Part shown: one piece after another, positions 25,967 through 33,667 of the stretch | Numbering within the stretch: position 1 is the stretch's first letter | How the letters are laid out: every line of letters starts with the position of its first letter | NCBI RefSeq assembly: GCF_020539485.1 | Contig: NZ_JACDXU010000005.1 | Location: forward strand, 1-64,000 | Source: Fulverythrobacter ferritrahens | GTDB taxonomy: Bacteria; Pseudomonadota; Alphaproteobacteria; Sphingomonadales; Sphingomonadaceae | Direction: 5' to 3' | DNA length: 64,000 nucleotides | Position numbers and translations under genes: made by a program | Notes under the pieces: model-generated | Databases searched by the model: none | Seen by the model: only the letters and a program-made list of their open reading frames with translations | Told to the model about the DNA's origin: nothing

Positions 25967-25988
25967 CAATTTGTAAGTAAAGCTTACT
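25967..25988. promoter_or_regulatory. putative operator with motif copy 2
   Basis: The complement of 25967-25978 reads ACTTACAAATTG, identical to copy 1. Overlapping it, AGTAA and TTACT form a 13-bp dyad around AGC (25976-25988). The site is 18 to 40 bp before the ATG of the NTF2-like gene at 26007, a position typical of operators. Confidence 0.55.
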
Positions 25989-26006
25989 ATTTCGGGAGAG
26001 TACCGC

Positions 26007-26771
26007 ATGTCCGATGACCGGGTTGCCGCGCTTGAAGCGAAGCTGGCAGAACTCGAACACCGCCTCACCGTCCGCGAGGACGAGCTGGACGTGAAGAAGC
26101 TGCAATATCTCTACGGCTATCTGATCGACAAATGCATGTACGATCAGGTGGTGGACCTGTTCACCGACGATGGCGAAGTGCGCTTCTTCGGCGGCGTGTG
26201 GAAGGGCAAGGCAGGCGTTGCCCGCCTCTATATCGACCGCTTCCGCAAGCGCTTCACCCACAATAACAACGGCCCGGTGGACGGCTTCCTGCTGGACCAT
26301 CCGCAGATCCAGACGATCATCGACATCGAGCCCGACGGCATGACCGCGAAGCTGCGCGGCCGTTCCACCATGCAGGCCGGCCGCCACAAGGATTATGCCG
26401 ATCCGGCCGCGGGCCTGGGCGTGCGCCAGTGGTGGGAAGGCGGCCTCTACGAGAATACCTACAAGAAGGGCGCCGACGGCAAGTGGCGCATCCATGTGCT
26501 GAATTACTTCCCGCACTGGCATGCCGATTTTGACAAGGGCTGGGCCTATACCGATCCGGAATATACCCCCTTCATCAAGACCCTCTATCCCGAAGACCCG
26601 GCCGGGCCGGACGAACTGATCGAGGATCACTGGCTGTGGCCGGTCCACAAGCTGCTGCCGTTCCACATGAAGCACCCGATCACGGGTGAGGAAATGGTCG
26701 CGCAGCGCTGGGAAGGCGATGCCAGGCGCGATGCGGAACGCGCAGCCAAAAAGGCCGAAACCACGAAATGA
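26007..26771 (+). CDS. NTF2-like/SnoaL-type protein, larger form
   Basis: The 254-aa protein begins with a coiled-coil helix (VAALEAKLAELEHRLTVREDEL) and continues into an NTF2-like domain (KLQYLYGYLIDKCMYDQVVDLFTDDGEV). The long C-terminal part is rich in Trp, Tyr and His (WWEGGLYENTYKK, LNYFPHWHADFDKGWAY). This larger form resembles sphingomonad NTF2 proteins of lignin-dimer pathways, among them the diarylpropane formaldehyde lyase LdpA. I cannot confirm orthology by eye. It is preceded by an operator-like site and closed by a terminator, so it is its own transcript inside the catabolic island. Confidence 0.82.
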   Translation: MSDDRVAALEAKLAELEHRLTVREDELDVKKLQYLYGYLIDKCMYDQVVDLFTDDGEVRFFGGVWKGKAGVARLYIDRFRKRFTHNNNGPVDGFLLDHPQIQTIIDIEPDGMTAKLRGRSTMQAGRHKDYADPAAGLGVRQWWEGGLYENTYKKGADGKWRIHVLNYFPHWHADFDKGWAYTDPEYTPFIKTLYPEDPAGPDELIEDHWLWPVHKLLPFHMKHPITGEEMVAQRWEGDARRDAERAAKKAETTK

Positions 26772-26778
26772 ATTCCGG

Positions 26779-26810
26779 GAAAGGGGCGGCATTTGCGTGC
26801 CGCCCCTTTC
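26779..26810 (+). terminator. terminator after the larger NTF2-like gene
   Basis: A perfect 12-bp stem (GAAAGGGGCGGC with GCCGCCCCTTTC) encloses an 8-nt loop 8 bp after the stop. The T-run is short but lies within the stem end. Confidence 0.8.
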
Positions 26811-26912
26811 GCATCTGTCCCAGCCCGCTGGTGCGCACTTTTTCGCTTGCAAGTCAGGCGCAATGGATCAACCGCGCAGCCACATCCCCCCGGGCGAATG
26901 GAGTTGCTTGAA

Positions 26913-28343
26913 ATGAGTGCATACCCCTCCCTCCATATGGTCATCGACGGCGAGAAGGTTTCAGGCGGCGCGCGCCGCACCTTCCCCGTGGTCAATCCCG
27001 TAACCGGCGAAACGCTGGGCGAATTGCCGCTGGCCGATCCCGCCGACCTCGATCGCGCGCTGGAAACCGCCGAGCGCGGCTTCCAGATCTGGCGCAAGGC
27101 CCCTGCCGCGCAGCGCGCCGCCGTGCTGAACGGCGCGGCCCGCCTGATGGCCGAACGGCAGGAAGAAATCGCCCGCATCGCCACGATGGAACAGGGCAAG
27201 CCGCTGGCCGAAAGCCGCATCGAAGTGATGATGAATGTCGGCCTGTTCCATTTCTACGCCGGCGAATGCCACCGCCTCTATGGCCGCGAACTCGTCCGCC
27301 CGGACGGTTTCCGCTCGGTCGTGCGGCACGAGCCGGTCGGCCCCGTGGCCGCCTTCGCGCCGTGGAACTTCCCCATCGGCAATCCGGGCCGCAAGCTGGG
27401 CGCGCCCATCGCGGCGGGCTGTTCGGTGATCATGAAGTCGGCTGAGGAAACCCCGGCTTCCGCCCTTGCCGTGCTGCAGTGCCTCTATGACGCCGGCCTG
27501 CCCAAGGAAGTGGCGCAGGCCGTGTTCGGCGTGCCCGATGAAGTGAGCCGCCATCTGCTGGGCAGCCGGATCATCCGCAAGCTCAGCTTCACCGGCTCCA
27601 CCGTGGTGGGCAAGCACCTGTTGAAGCTCTCGGCGGAGAACATGCTGCGCACCACCATGGAGCTGGGCGGCCATGGCCCGGTGCTGGTGTTCGGCGATGC
27701 CGATATCGACAAGGCGCTGGATACGGCGGTTGGCGGCAAATACCGCAATTGCGGCCAGGTCTGCGTCTCGCCCACGCGCTTCATCGTTGAAGAAACCATC
27801 TTCGAGAAGTTCCGTGACGGCTTCATCGAACGGGCCAAGGCGATCAAGGTGGGCGATGGCCTGCAGGACGGCACGCAGATGGGCCCGATGGCCAATCCGC
27901 GCCGCCCCGAAGCGATGGACCGTCTGATCGGCCAGGCGAAGGACAAGGGCGCCAAGCTGGGCACCGGTGGCGAGCGGATCGGCAATCAGGGCTTCTTCTA
28001 TGCCCCGTCCGTCCTGTCCGAGATTCCGCTCGATGCGGACATCATGAACGAGGAACCCTTCGGCCCGGTCGCCCTGATCAATCCGTTCAAGGGCGAGGAA
28101 GAGATGATCGCGGAAGCGAACCGCCTGCCCTTCGGCCTTGCCGCCTATGCCTGGACCGGCGACGCCAAGCGCCAGCAGCGCCTGGCCCGCGAGATCGAAT
28201 CCGGCATGATCGGCATCAACAGCCACATGATCGGCGGCGCCGACGCTCCGTTCGGCGGCGTGAAGTGGTCCGGCCACGGCAGCGAGGACGGCCCCGAGGG
28301 CGTGCTGGCCTGCATGGTCACCAAGGCCGTCCACGAAGGATAA
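26913..28343 (+). CDS. NAD(P)-dependent aldehyde dehydrogenase
   Basis: The 476-aa enzyme oxidises an aldehyde to its acid. Catalytic positions are visible: Asn152 in PWNFP, Glu250 in MELGG, Cys284 in NCGQVC. The coenzyme region TGSTVVGK is of the succinate-semialdehyde-dehydrogenase-like group. The ATG at 26913 follows GGAG at a good distance; the longer frame overlaps the terminator upstream. It lies 34 bp before the flavin oxidase gene. Together they could take a benzylic alcohol to an acid, for example vanillyl alcohol to vanillate. The aldehyde preference is not known. Confidence 0.93.
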   Translation: MSAYPSLHMVIDGEKVSGGARRTFPVVNPVTGETLGELPLADPADLDRALETAERGFQIWRKAPAAQRAAVLNGAARLMAERQEEIARIATMEQGKPLAESRIEVMMNVGLFHFYAGECHRLYGRELVRPDGFRSVVRHEPVGPVAAFAPWNFPIGNPGRKLGAPIAAGCSVIMKSAEETPASALAVLQCLYDAGLPKEVAQAVFGVPDEVSRHLLGSRIIRKLSFTGSTVVGKHLLKLSAENMLRTTMELGGHGPVLVFGDADIDKALDTAVGGKYRNCGQVCVSPTRFIVEETIFEKFRDGFIERAKAIKVGDGLQDGTQMGPMANPRRPEAMDRLIGQAKDKGAKLGTGGERIGNQGFFYAPSVLSEIPLDADIMNEEPFGPVALINPFKGEEEMIAEANRLPFGLAAYAWTGDAKRQQRLAREIESGMIGINSHMIGGADAPFGGVKWSGHGSEDGPEGVLACMVTKAVHEG

Positions 28344-28377
28344 GCACACACAGACGGGAAGGGAGAGGAACGGAACT

Positions 28378-29943
28378 ATGGATGACAAGACACTTGCGCC
28401 GGGCAGCCTGGATCAGGCTGTCCGCGCGATGGAAGCAGCACTAGGTTCCGAAAATGTCCTGACCCAGCAGGCCGCCATGGCCGATTACGGCGATCCCTTT
28501 GCCCCTCCCGGCGAATGGTATCGCCCGGGGGCGGTGCTGCTGCCCGGCAGTGTGGAGGAAGTGCAGGCGGTGCTGCGCATCGCCAATGAACACGGCACTC
28601 CCGTCTGGACCAGCAGCCAGGGCCGCAACAAGGGCTATGGCGGTGGTGCGCCGCGCGTTTCGGGCAGCTTCGCGCTGTCGCTGCGGCGCATGAACCGCGT
28701 GCTGGAAGTGGACGAGGAAAACTGCATGGCGCTGGTCGAGCCCGGCGTCCGCTTCTTCGACCTTTACGATCACCTGCGCGCCATCGGCTCCAAGCTGTGG
28801 ATGTCGGTCCCCGATCTGGGTGGCGGCAGCGTGATCGGCAATGCGCTGGAACACGGGGTGGGCTACACCCCCATTGGCGATCATTTCGGCCAGCATTGCG
28901 GCATGGAAGTGGTGCTGCCCAATGGCGACATCCTGCGCACCGGCATGGGCGGCATGTCCAATCCGCATAACTGGCTGATCTATCCCCACAGCGCCGGGCC
29001 CAACTGGGACGGCATCTTCACCCAGTCCAATTACGGCATCGTCACCAAGATGGGCGTGGCCCTGATGCCTGCCCCGGAAGTCTATGCGCCGGGCTGGTTC
29101 ATGCTCGACAATGAAGAGCATTTCGGAACCTTCCTGGAAGTGCTGCGGCCCCTGATGATCGACGGCACAATTTCCAACCAGCCGATGATCATCAACGCCG
29201 TCTGCGCCGCCAGCGCATTCTGGGGGCGCGAGGAATGGTACACGGGAAGCGATCCCATTCCCGAAGAAGTGATCGACCGGATCGCGGCCACGCCGGGCTT
29301 CGGCCGCTGGGTGATGCGCTTTGCCGTGATGGGGGACGAGCCCGTCGTGCGGCATAACCGCGCCAAGATCGAGGCCGCCTTTGCCACGATTCCGGGCGCC
29401 AGCGTGATGTTCGAGGAATTCGATGGCCGCAATCTGCCCGAATTCGAGAATCCGCATCACCGCGTCCAGGCCGGTATTCCCTCCATGGCGCTGGATCGCA
29501 TGACCCGCTGGTATGGCGGCGAGGATGGGGGCCATATCGGCTTTTCCTGCGCCATGCCGATTGCAGGCAAGGATGGATGCGCCATTCGCGATCTGACGCG
29601 GGGCGTGCTGAACGAACGCGGGCTGGATTATTCGGCGGCAATCATCGTCGGACGCCGCAGCATGATCCATGTCGCGCTGGTGGTGTTCGACACTACCGAT
29701 GAAGAACAGACCCGCAGCGCCTATGCCGCCACCAAGGCCATGCTCGAGCCTGCGGCCCGGCTCGGCTATGGCGAATATCGCAGCCATGTGGACTTCATGG
29801 ATGAAGTTGCCGCGCTCTACGATTTCAACAACAACGCCCAGCAGCGTTTCGCCCAGAAGATCAAGGATTGCCTCGATCCCAACGGCATCCTCTCGCCGGG
29901 CAAGCAGGGCATCTGGCCCTCCTCTTATTGCAACAAGGACTGA
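28378..29943 (+). CDS. vanillyl-alcohol oxidase/eugenol oxidase-type flavoenzyme
   Basis: The 521-aa protein belongs to the 4-phenol-oxidising branch of the VAO/PCMH family. An N-terminal FAD-binding PP-loop region (TSSQGRNKGYGGGAPR) precedes the substrate domain. Residues matching those of Rhodococcus eugenol oxidase are all present: Tyr87, Asp146 (PDLGGGS), Tyr163 (GVGYTP), His386 in GGHIGFS for covalent FAD, and Tyr467-Arg468 in GYGEYR. It should oxidise a para-substituted phenol at the benzylic carbon: an alcohol to an aldehyde, or an alkyl chain to an alkene or alcohol. It has no signal peptide. A 2-bp gap couples it to the LigW-like gene. Confidence 0.92.
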   Translation: MDDKTLAPGSLDQAVRAMEAALGSENVLTQQAAMADYGDPFAPPGEWYRPGAVLLPGSVEEVQAVLRIANEHGTPVWTSSQGRNKGYGGGAPRVSGSFALSLRRMNRVLEVDEENCMALVEPGVRFFDLYDHLRAIGSKLWMSVPDLGGGSVIGNALEHGVGYTPIGDHFGQHCGMEVVLPNGDILRTGMGGMSNPHNWLIYPHSAGPNWDGIFTQSNYGIVTKMGVALMPAPEVYAPGWFMLDNEEHFGTFLEVLRPLMIDGTISNQPMIINAVCAASAFWGREEWYTGSDPIPEEVIDRIAATPGFGRWVMRFAVMGDEPVVRHNRAKIEAAFATIPGASVMFEEFDGRNLPEFENPHHRVQAGIPSMALDRMTRWYGGEDGGHIGFSCAMPIAGKDGCAIRDLTRGVLNERGLDYSAAIIVGRRSMIHVALVVFDTTDEEQTRSAYAATKAMLEPAARLGYGEYRSHVDFMDEVAALYDFNNNAQQRFAQKIKDCLDPNGILSPGKQGIWPSSYCNKD

Positions 29944-29945
29944 TT

Positions 29946-31001
29946 GTGACACACGAACTCAAGACCGGAGGTGACCGCGGTTACCTGCGCATTGCCACCG
30001 AAGAAGCCTTCGCCACCCAGGAACAGTTCGACGCCATCATGCGGCTGGTGAAGGAAGGCCGCGCCGACGAAGGCACGATGTCTCTGTGGGGCTTTTACGG
30101 CACCAGCGCCTCGGAACGCACCACTTTCATCCGCGAGCGCCTGCTCGACGTCGGCGAGCTGCGCATCCAGGCAATGGACGATACCGGCATCGACAAGGCC
30201 GTGCTGGCGCTGACCAGCCCCGGCGTCCAGTCGCTGTTCGACGTGGAAGAGGCCAAGGGCATTGCGCGGCGTTCCAACGACATTCTGAAGGATGCCTGCG
30301 AGAAATATCCCGACCGCTTTTATGGCATGATCGCCATCGCCCCGCAGGACCCGGAATGGTCCGCCGAGGAACTGAAGCGCGGCAAGGAAGAACTGGGCTT
30401 CCACGGCGTTCAGGTGAACAGCCACACCCATGGCCATTATCTGGACGAGGAACAGTTCGACCCGATCCTGCGCGCCTGCGCCGATCTGGACCTGCCGCTC
30501 TACATCCACCCGCAGGGCCCGCCGGACGGCATGATCGGCACCATGGTGGAAGCCGGGCTTGACGGGGCCGTGTTCGGCTTCGGCGTGGAAACCAGTTTCC
30601 ACGGGCTGCGCATGATGACCACGGGGGTGTTCGACCGCTATCCCGGCCTGCAGATGATGCTGGGCCACGGTTGCGAGGCGATCCCCTATTGGATCTATCG
30701 CCACAATTACATGCATCAGGCCGGTGTCCGCTCGAAGCGCTATCCGCGCCTGCAACCGCTGCAGCACGATCTGTTCCACTATCTGCGCAACAATGTGCTG
30801 GCCACCAACAGCGGCATGCCCTTCGGCCCCGCCATCAAGCTCCTGATCGAGGTGATGGGCGAGGACCGGGTGATGTATGCGATGGATTACCCCTACGAAT
30901 ACGTGCCCGACGAAGTCCGCTGGATGGACAATCTGGACATCACGCCGGAACAGAAGAAGAAGTTCTTCCAGACCAATGCGGAGCGCTGGTTCAAGCTCTG
31001 A
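29946..31001 (+). CDS. LigW-type amidohydrolase-superfamily decarboxylase
   Basis: The 351-aa protein, starting at GTG two bases after the upstream stop, aligns without gaps over most of its length with 5-carboxyvanillate decarboxylase LigW of SYK-6. The N-terminus is nearly the same (LKTGG..GYLRIATEEAFAT). The LigW metal and active-site positions carry the same residues at the same numbers: Glu19, Arg58, His188, His241, Arg252 and Asp314. The expected reaction is Mn-dependent non-oxidative removal of a carboxylate ortho to a phenol. The loop after His188 differs (PQGPPDG, where remembered LigW has PATSPDS), so the substrate may be a relative of 5-carboxyvanillate. A ligW symbol is withheld for that reason. 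Confidence 0.9.
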   Translation: MTHELKTGGDRGYLRIATEEAFATQEQFDAIMRLVKEGRADEGTMSLWGFYGTSASERTTFIRERLLDVGELRIQAMDDTGIDKAVLALTSPGVQSLFDVEEAKGIARRSNDILKDACEKYPDRFYGMIAIAPQDPEWSAEELKRGKEELGFHGVQVNSHTHGHYLDEEQFDPILRACADLDLPLYIHPQGPPDGMIGTMVEAGLDGAVFGFGVETSFHGLRMMTTGVFDRYPGLQMMLGHGCEAIPYWIYRHNYMHQAGVRSKRYPRLQPLQHDLFHYLRNNVLATNSGMPFGPAIKLLIEVMGEDRVMYAMDYPYEYVPDEVRWMDNLDITPEQKKKFFQTNAERWFKL

Positions 31002-31103
31002 TCACGGCGCTGGCGCGCGGGCGATTGCCGCCTGCGCGCCCGCGTGCTTCAAGGCCCGCAAATGAATGGATCACGCCGATAAGGGGCCCCAGGGGAGAGA
31101 GAC

Positions 31104-31958
31104 ATGACCATCTATGCGATTTGCGGAGCCTCCGGCCAGCTCGGCCATCTGGTGCTCGATGCCCTGCTGCGCAAAGTGCCCGCCGCCAATGTCGTCGCCC
31201 TGGCGCGCGATCCCGCCAAGCTGGCCGATTATGCGGCCAAGGGCGTGGAAGTGCGCGCGGCCGATTATGACGCGCCCGAAACGCTCGCCCCCGCGCTTGC
31301 CGGAGTGGACCGGCTGCTGCTCATTTCGGGCAGCGCCATCGGCCAGCGCCCGCGCCAGCATCAGGCCGTGATCGACGCGGCAAAACAGGCAGGCGTGGGC
31401 TACATGGCCTATACTTCCATCCTCCATGCCGACCGTTCGCCGATCAAGCTGGGCGAGGAACACCGCCAGACCGAGGCCGCGCTGGCCGCCAGCGGCCTGT
31501 CCCACGACCTGCTGCGCAATGGCTGGTATAATGAAAATTACGTCTTCTCGCTTCCCGCCCAGATCGAGGCTGGCGTGATTACCGGCGCGCAGGGCGATGG
31601 CAGGATCAATTCCGCCTCCCGCAAGGATCTGGCCGAAGGCGCCGCCGCCGTGCTGCTGGAGGGCAAGGGTGGCGATATTTATGAACTGGCTGGCGACACA
31701 GGCTGGACCCTGGCCGAATTCGCTGCGGAGCTTTCCCGCCAGTCGGGCAAGCCGGTTGCCTATGTGAACATGGGCGAGGAAGACCATGCCCAGTCGCTGA
31801 TCGCGGCTGGCTTCCCCGAATATGCCGCGCGAGTAATCGCCAATTCGGCCTACAGCACCAGTCTGGGCGCGCTGGAGGAAACCGGCGGGACTCTGGGCAA
31901 GCTGATCGGCCGCCCGACCACGCCGATTGCGGAAACGATTGCGGAGGCGCTGCGTTAA
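31104..31958 (+). CDS. NmrA-like NAD(P)-binding reductase (QorB-like)
   Basis: The 284-aa protein is an atypical SDR of the NmrA/QorB type. GASGQLG at residues 8-14 binds NAD(P), and the family pattern continues with YMAYTSILHAD and LLRNGWYNENY. There is no classical Ser-Tyr-Lys triad. Such proteins reduce quinones or sense NAD(P). It lies about 100 bp after the decarboxylase and just before the second transporter. A quinone reductase protecting against phenol oxidation products would fit, but this is inference. Confidence 0.88.
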   Translation: MTIYAICGASGQLGHLVLDALLRKVPAANVVALARDPAKLADYAAKGVEVRAADYDAPETLAPALAGVDRLLLISGSAIGQRPRQHQAVIDAAKQAGVGYMAYTSILHADRSPIKLGEEHRQTEAALAASGLSHDLLRNGWYNENYVFSLPAQIEAGVITGAQGDGRINSASRKDLAEGAAAVLLEGKGGDIYELAGDTGWTLAEFAAELSRQSGKPVAYVNMGEEDHAQSLIAAGFPEYAARVIANSAYSTSLGALEETGGTLGKLIGRPTTPIAETIAEALR

Positions 31959-32034
31959 GCCGGTTCAGGCATGAGTGTACTCGCCCCCGACCCCGCATTC
32001 GGCAGGGGCGGAGAGTGCGGGGGGAGGAGAAAAG

Positions 32035-33663
32035 ATGGCGAGCAGCACAGCCGATAAGGGCGTGAGCGAAGGCGCAAAAGTCAGCCGTGCGGGCTGGTAT
32101 GCGCTCACCATGGTTTCGGCCGCGCAGGCAATGAGCCTGCTGGACCGGCAGATCCTTTCCATCCTGGCCCCGCATATCCGCGAGGATCTTCAGATCGGCG
32201 ATGCCGAGCTGGGCCTGCTTTACGGCACGCTTTTCGCGCTGTTCTATGCCCTCTTCTCGCTCCCGCTCGGCCGTCTGGTCGATGGCTGGGTGCGCACCAA
32301 GCTGCTGGCGCTGTGCCTTGCCGCATGGTCGATCTCCGCCGGGCTGGCCGCTTTTGCCAGCGGCTTCACGCTGCTCGCCATTTCCCGCCTCGGCGTGGGC
32401 ATTGGCGAGGCCGCGACGCAACCTGCCGCCAATTCGATCATCTTCGACGAATTTCCTCGCCGCCTGCGCGGCACCGCCATGGCGGCGCTGGGCATTGCCG
32501 TGGCGCTGGGGCTGGGCCTGTCCATGACTCTGGGCGGCGTGGTCGCCCAATGGTGGGACACTGCCTTCCCCGATGGCGGGCCGGGCGGCTTTTCCGGCTG
32601 GCAGGCCGCCTTCCTGATCGCCGCCCTGCCCGGCCTGCCGCTCGCCTGGCTGATCTGGCGCATGCGCGAGCCGGTGCGCGGCGGGATGGACGGTATTGCC
32701 GCCCCGGAAGATCCCACGCCCTTCAAATCCAGCGCCGGAGTGCTGGCGGCGGTCACGCCGGGCACTAACTGGTTCTACCTCTGGCACCGCAGGGCGGGCG
32801 CAAGGCAATGGACGATCAACATCGCCAGCCTGGCCCTGATCCTGCTGGTCTGCATCGGCATGACCCGGCTGACGCAGGGCTTCTCCCCCCGGCCTGCGGT
32901 GGAGGCGCTTGGCCTGTCGATCGATCCCCATGTGATGCAATGGTTCGTCGTCGGCTTCGGCGCCTTCGTGATCGTGAACCTGTTCCAGAGCTTCAAGCTG
33001 ACCGACAAGCCCGCCTATAATGTGATCCTCTCCCCCTCGCTGCTGCTGCTGATGGTGGTGGGCGGCCTTCAGACCTCGATCAATTACGGCGTGATGGGCT
33101 TCACCCCCTCCTTCCTGATCCGCGAATTCGGCCTTTCGCCTGCGGCAACCGGCCTGCAATTCGGCCTGCTATCCGCCGCGCTGGGGATGATCGGCCCGAT
33201 CCTGGCCGGGCCCCTGTCGGACTGGCTGACGCGCCGCATGGGCGGGCGGGGCCGGGTCTTGCTGACCCTTGCCGCTCTGGGCATTTCGCCCTTCTTCGGC
33301 ATCTGGACCTTCAGCGCCCCGGATGCGACCAGCTTCTATCTGCGTTTCACCGTCTACAGCCTGATCCTCACCCTGTGGCTGCCGCCGATCTATTCGCTGA
33401 TGTACGATCTGGTCCTGCCGCGCATGCGGGGCATCACCAGTTCGGTCTATATCATCGTTTCCACTCTGCTGGGCCTTGGCATGGGCCCCTATTTCGTGGG
33501 CATCGTGAGCGACCGCAATGGCGGGGATCTTGGCCAGGCGATCATGTCGGTCAATGTGGTTGCCCCGGCGATCGTGCTGATATTGCTGTTCGTGCTGTTC
33601 AGGGTGAACCGTGACGAATCAACCATGCTGGCGCGGGCGCGCGCCGGCGGAGAACCTGTGTAA
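32035..33663 (+). CDS. MFS transporter (spinster-like)
   Basis: The 542-aa inner-membrane protein has 12 predicted helices, with signature LPLGRLVDGWVRTK after helix 2 and GIGEAATQPAANSI in helix 4. An unusually long central loop (about residues 215-270) holds an extra hydrophilic segment between the two halves. The ATG at 32035 follows GGGGGAGGAG. It is the second MFS gene of the island and is followed after 4 bp by the ThDP enzyme. It should import an aromatic acid or oligomer, or export a product. Confidence 0.9.
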   Translation: MASSTADKGVSEGAKVSRAGWYALTMVSAAQAMSLLDRQILSILAPHIREDLQIGDAELGLLYGTLFALFYALFSLPLGRLVDGWVRTKLLALCLAAWSISAGLAAFASGFTLLAISRLGVGIGEAATQPAANSIIFDEFPRRLRGTAMAALGIAVALGLGLSMTLGGVVAQWWDTAFPDGGPGGFSGWQAAFLIAALPGLPLAWLIWRMREPVRGGMDGIAAPEDPTPFKSSAGVLAAVTPGTNWFYLWHRRAGARQWTINIASLALILLVCIGMTRLTQGFSPRPAVEALGLSIDPHVMQWFVVGFGAFVIVNLFQSFKLTDKPAYNVILSPSLLLLMVVGGLQTSINYGVMGFTPSFLIREFGLSPAATGLQFGLLSAALGMIGPILAGPLSDWLTRRMGGRGRVLLTLAALGISPFFGIWTFSAPDATSFYLRFTVYSLILTLWLPPIYSLMYDLVLPRMRGITSSVYIIVSTLLGLGMGPYFVGIVSDRNGGDLGQAIMSVNVVAPAIVLILLFVLFRVNRDESTMLARARAGGEPV

Positions 33664-33667
33664 GAAC

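Noticed and set aside
26961-28388. 475-codon open frame antisense to the aldehyde dehydrogenase
   Set aside because: Composition is His/Ala/Arg-rich and without motifs; the sense strand has the full catalytic set.
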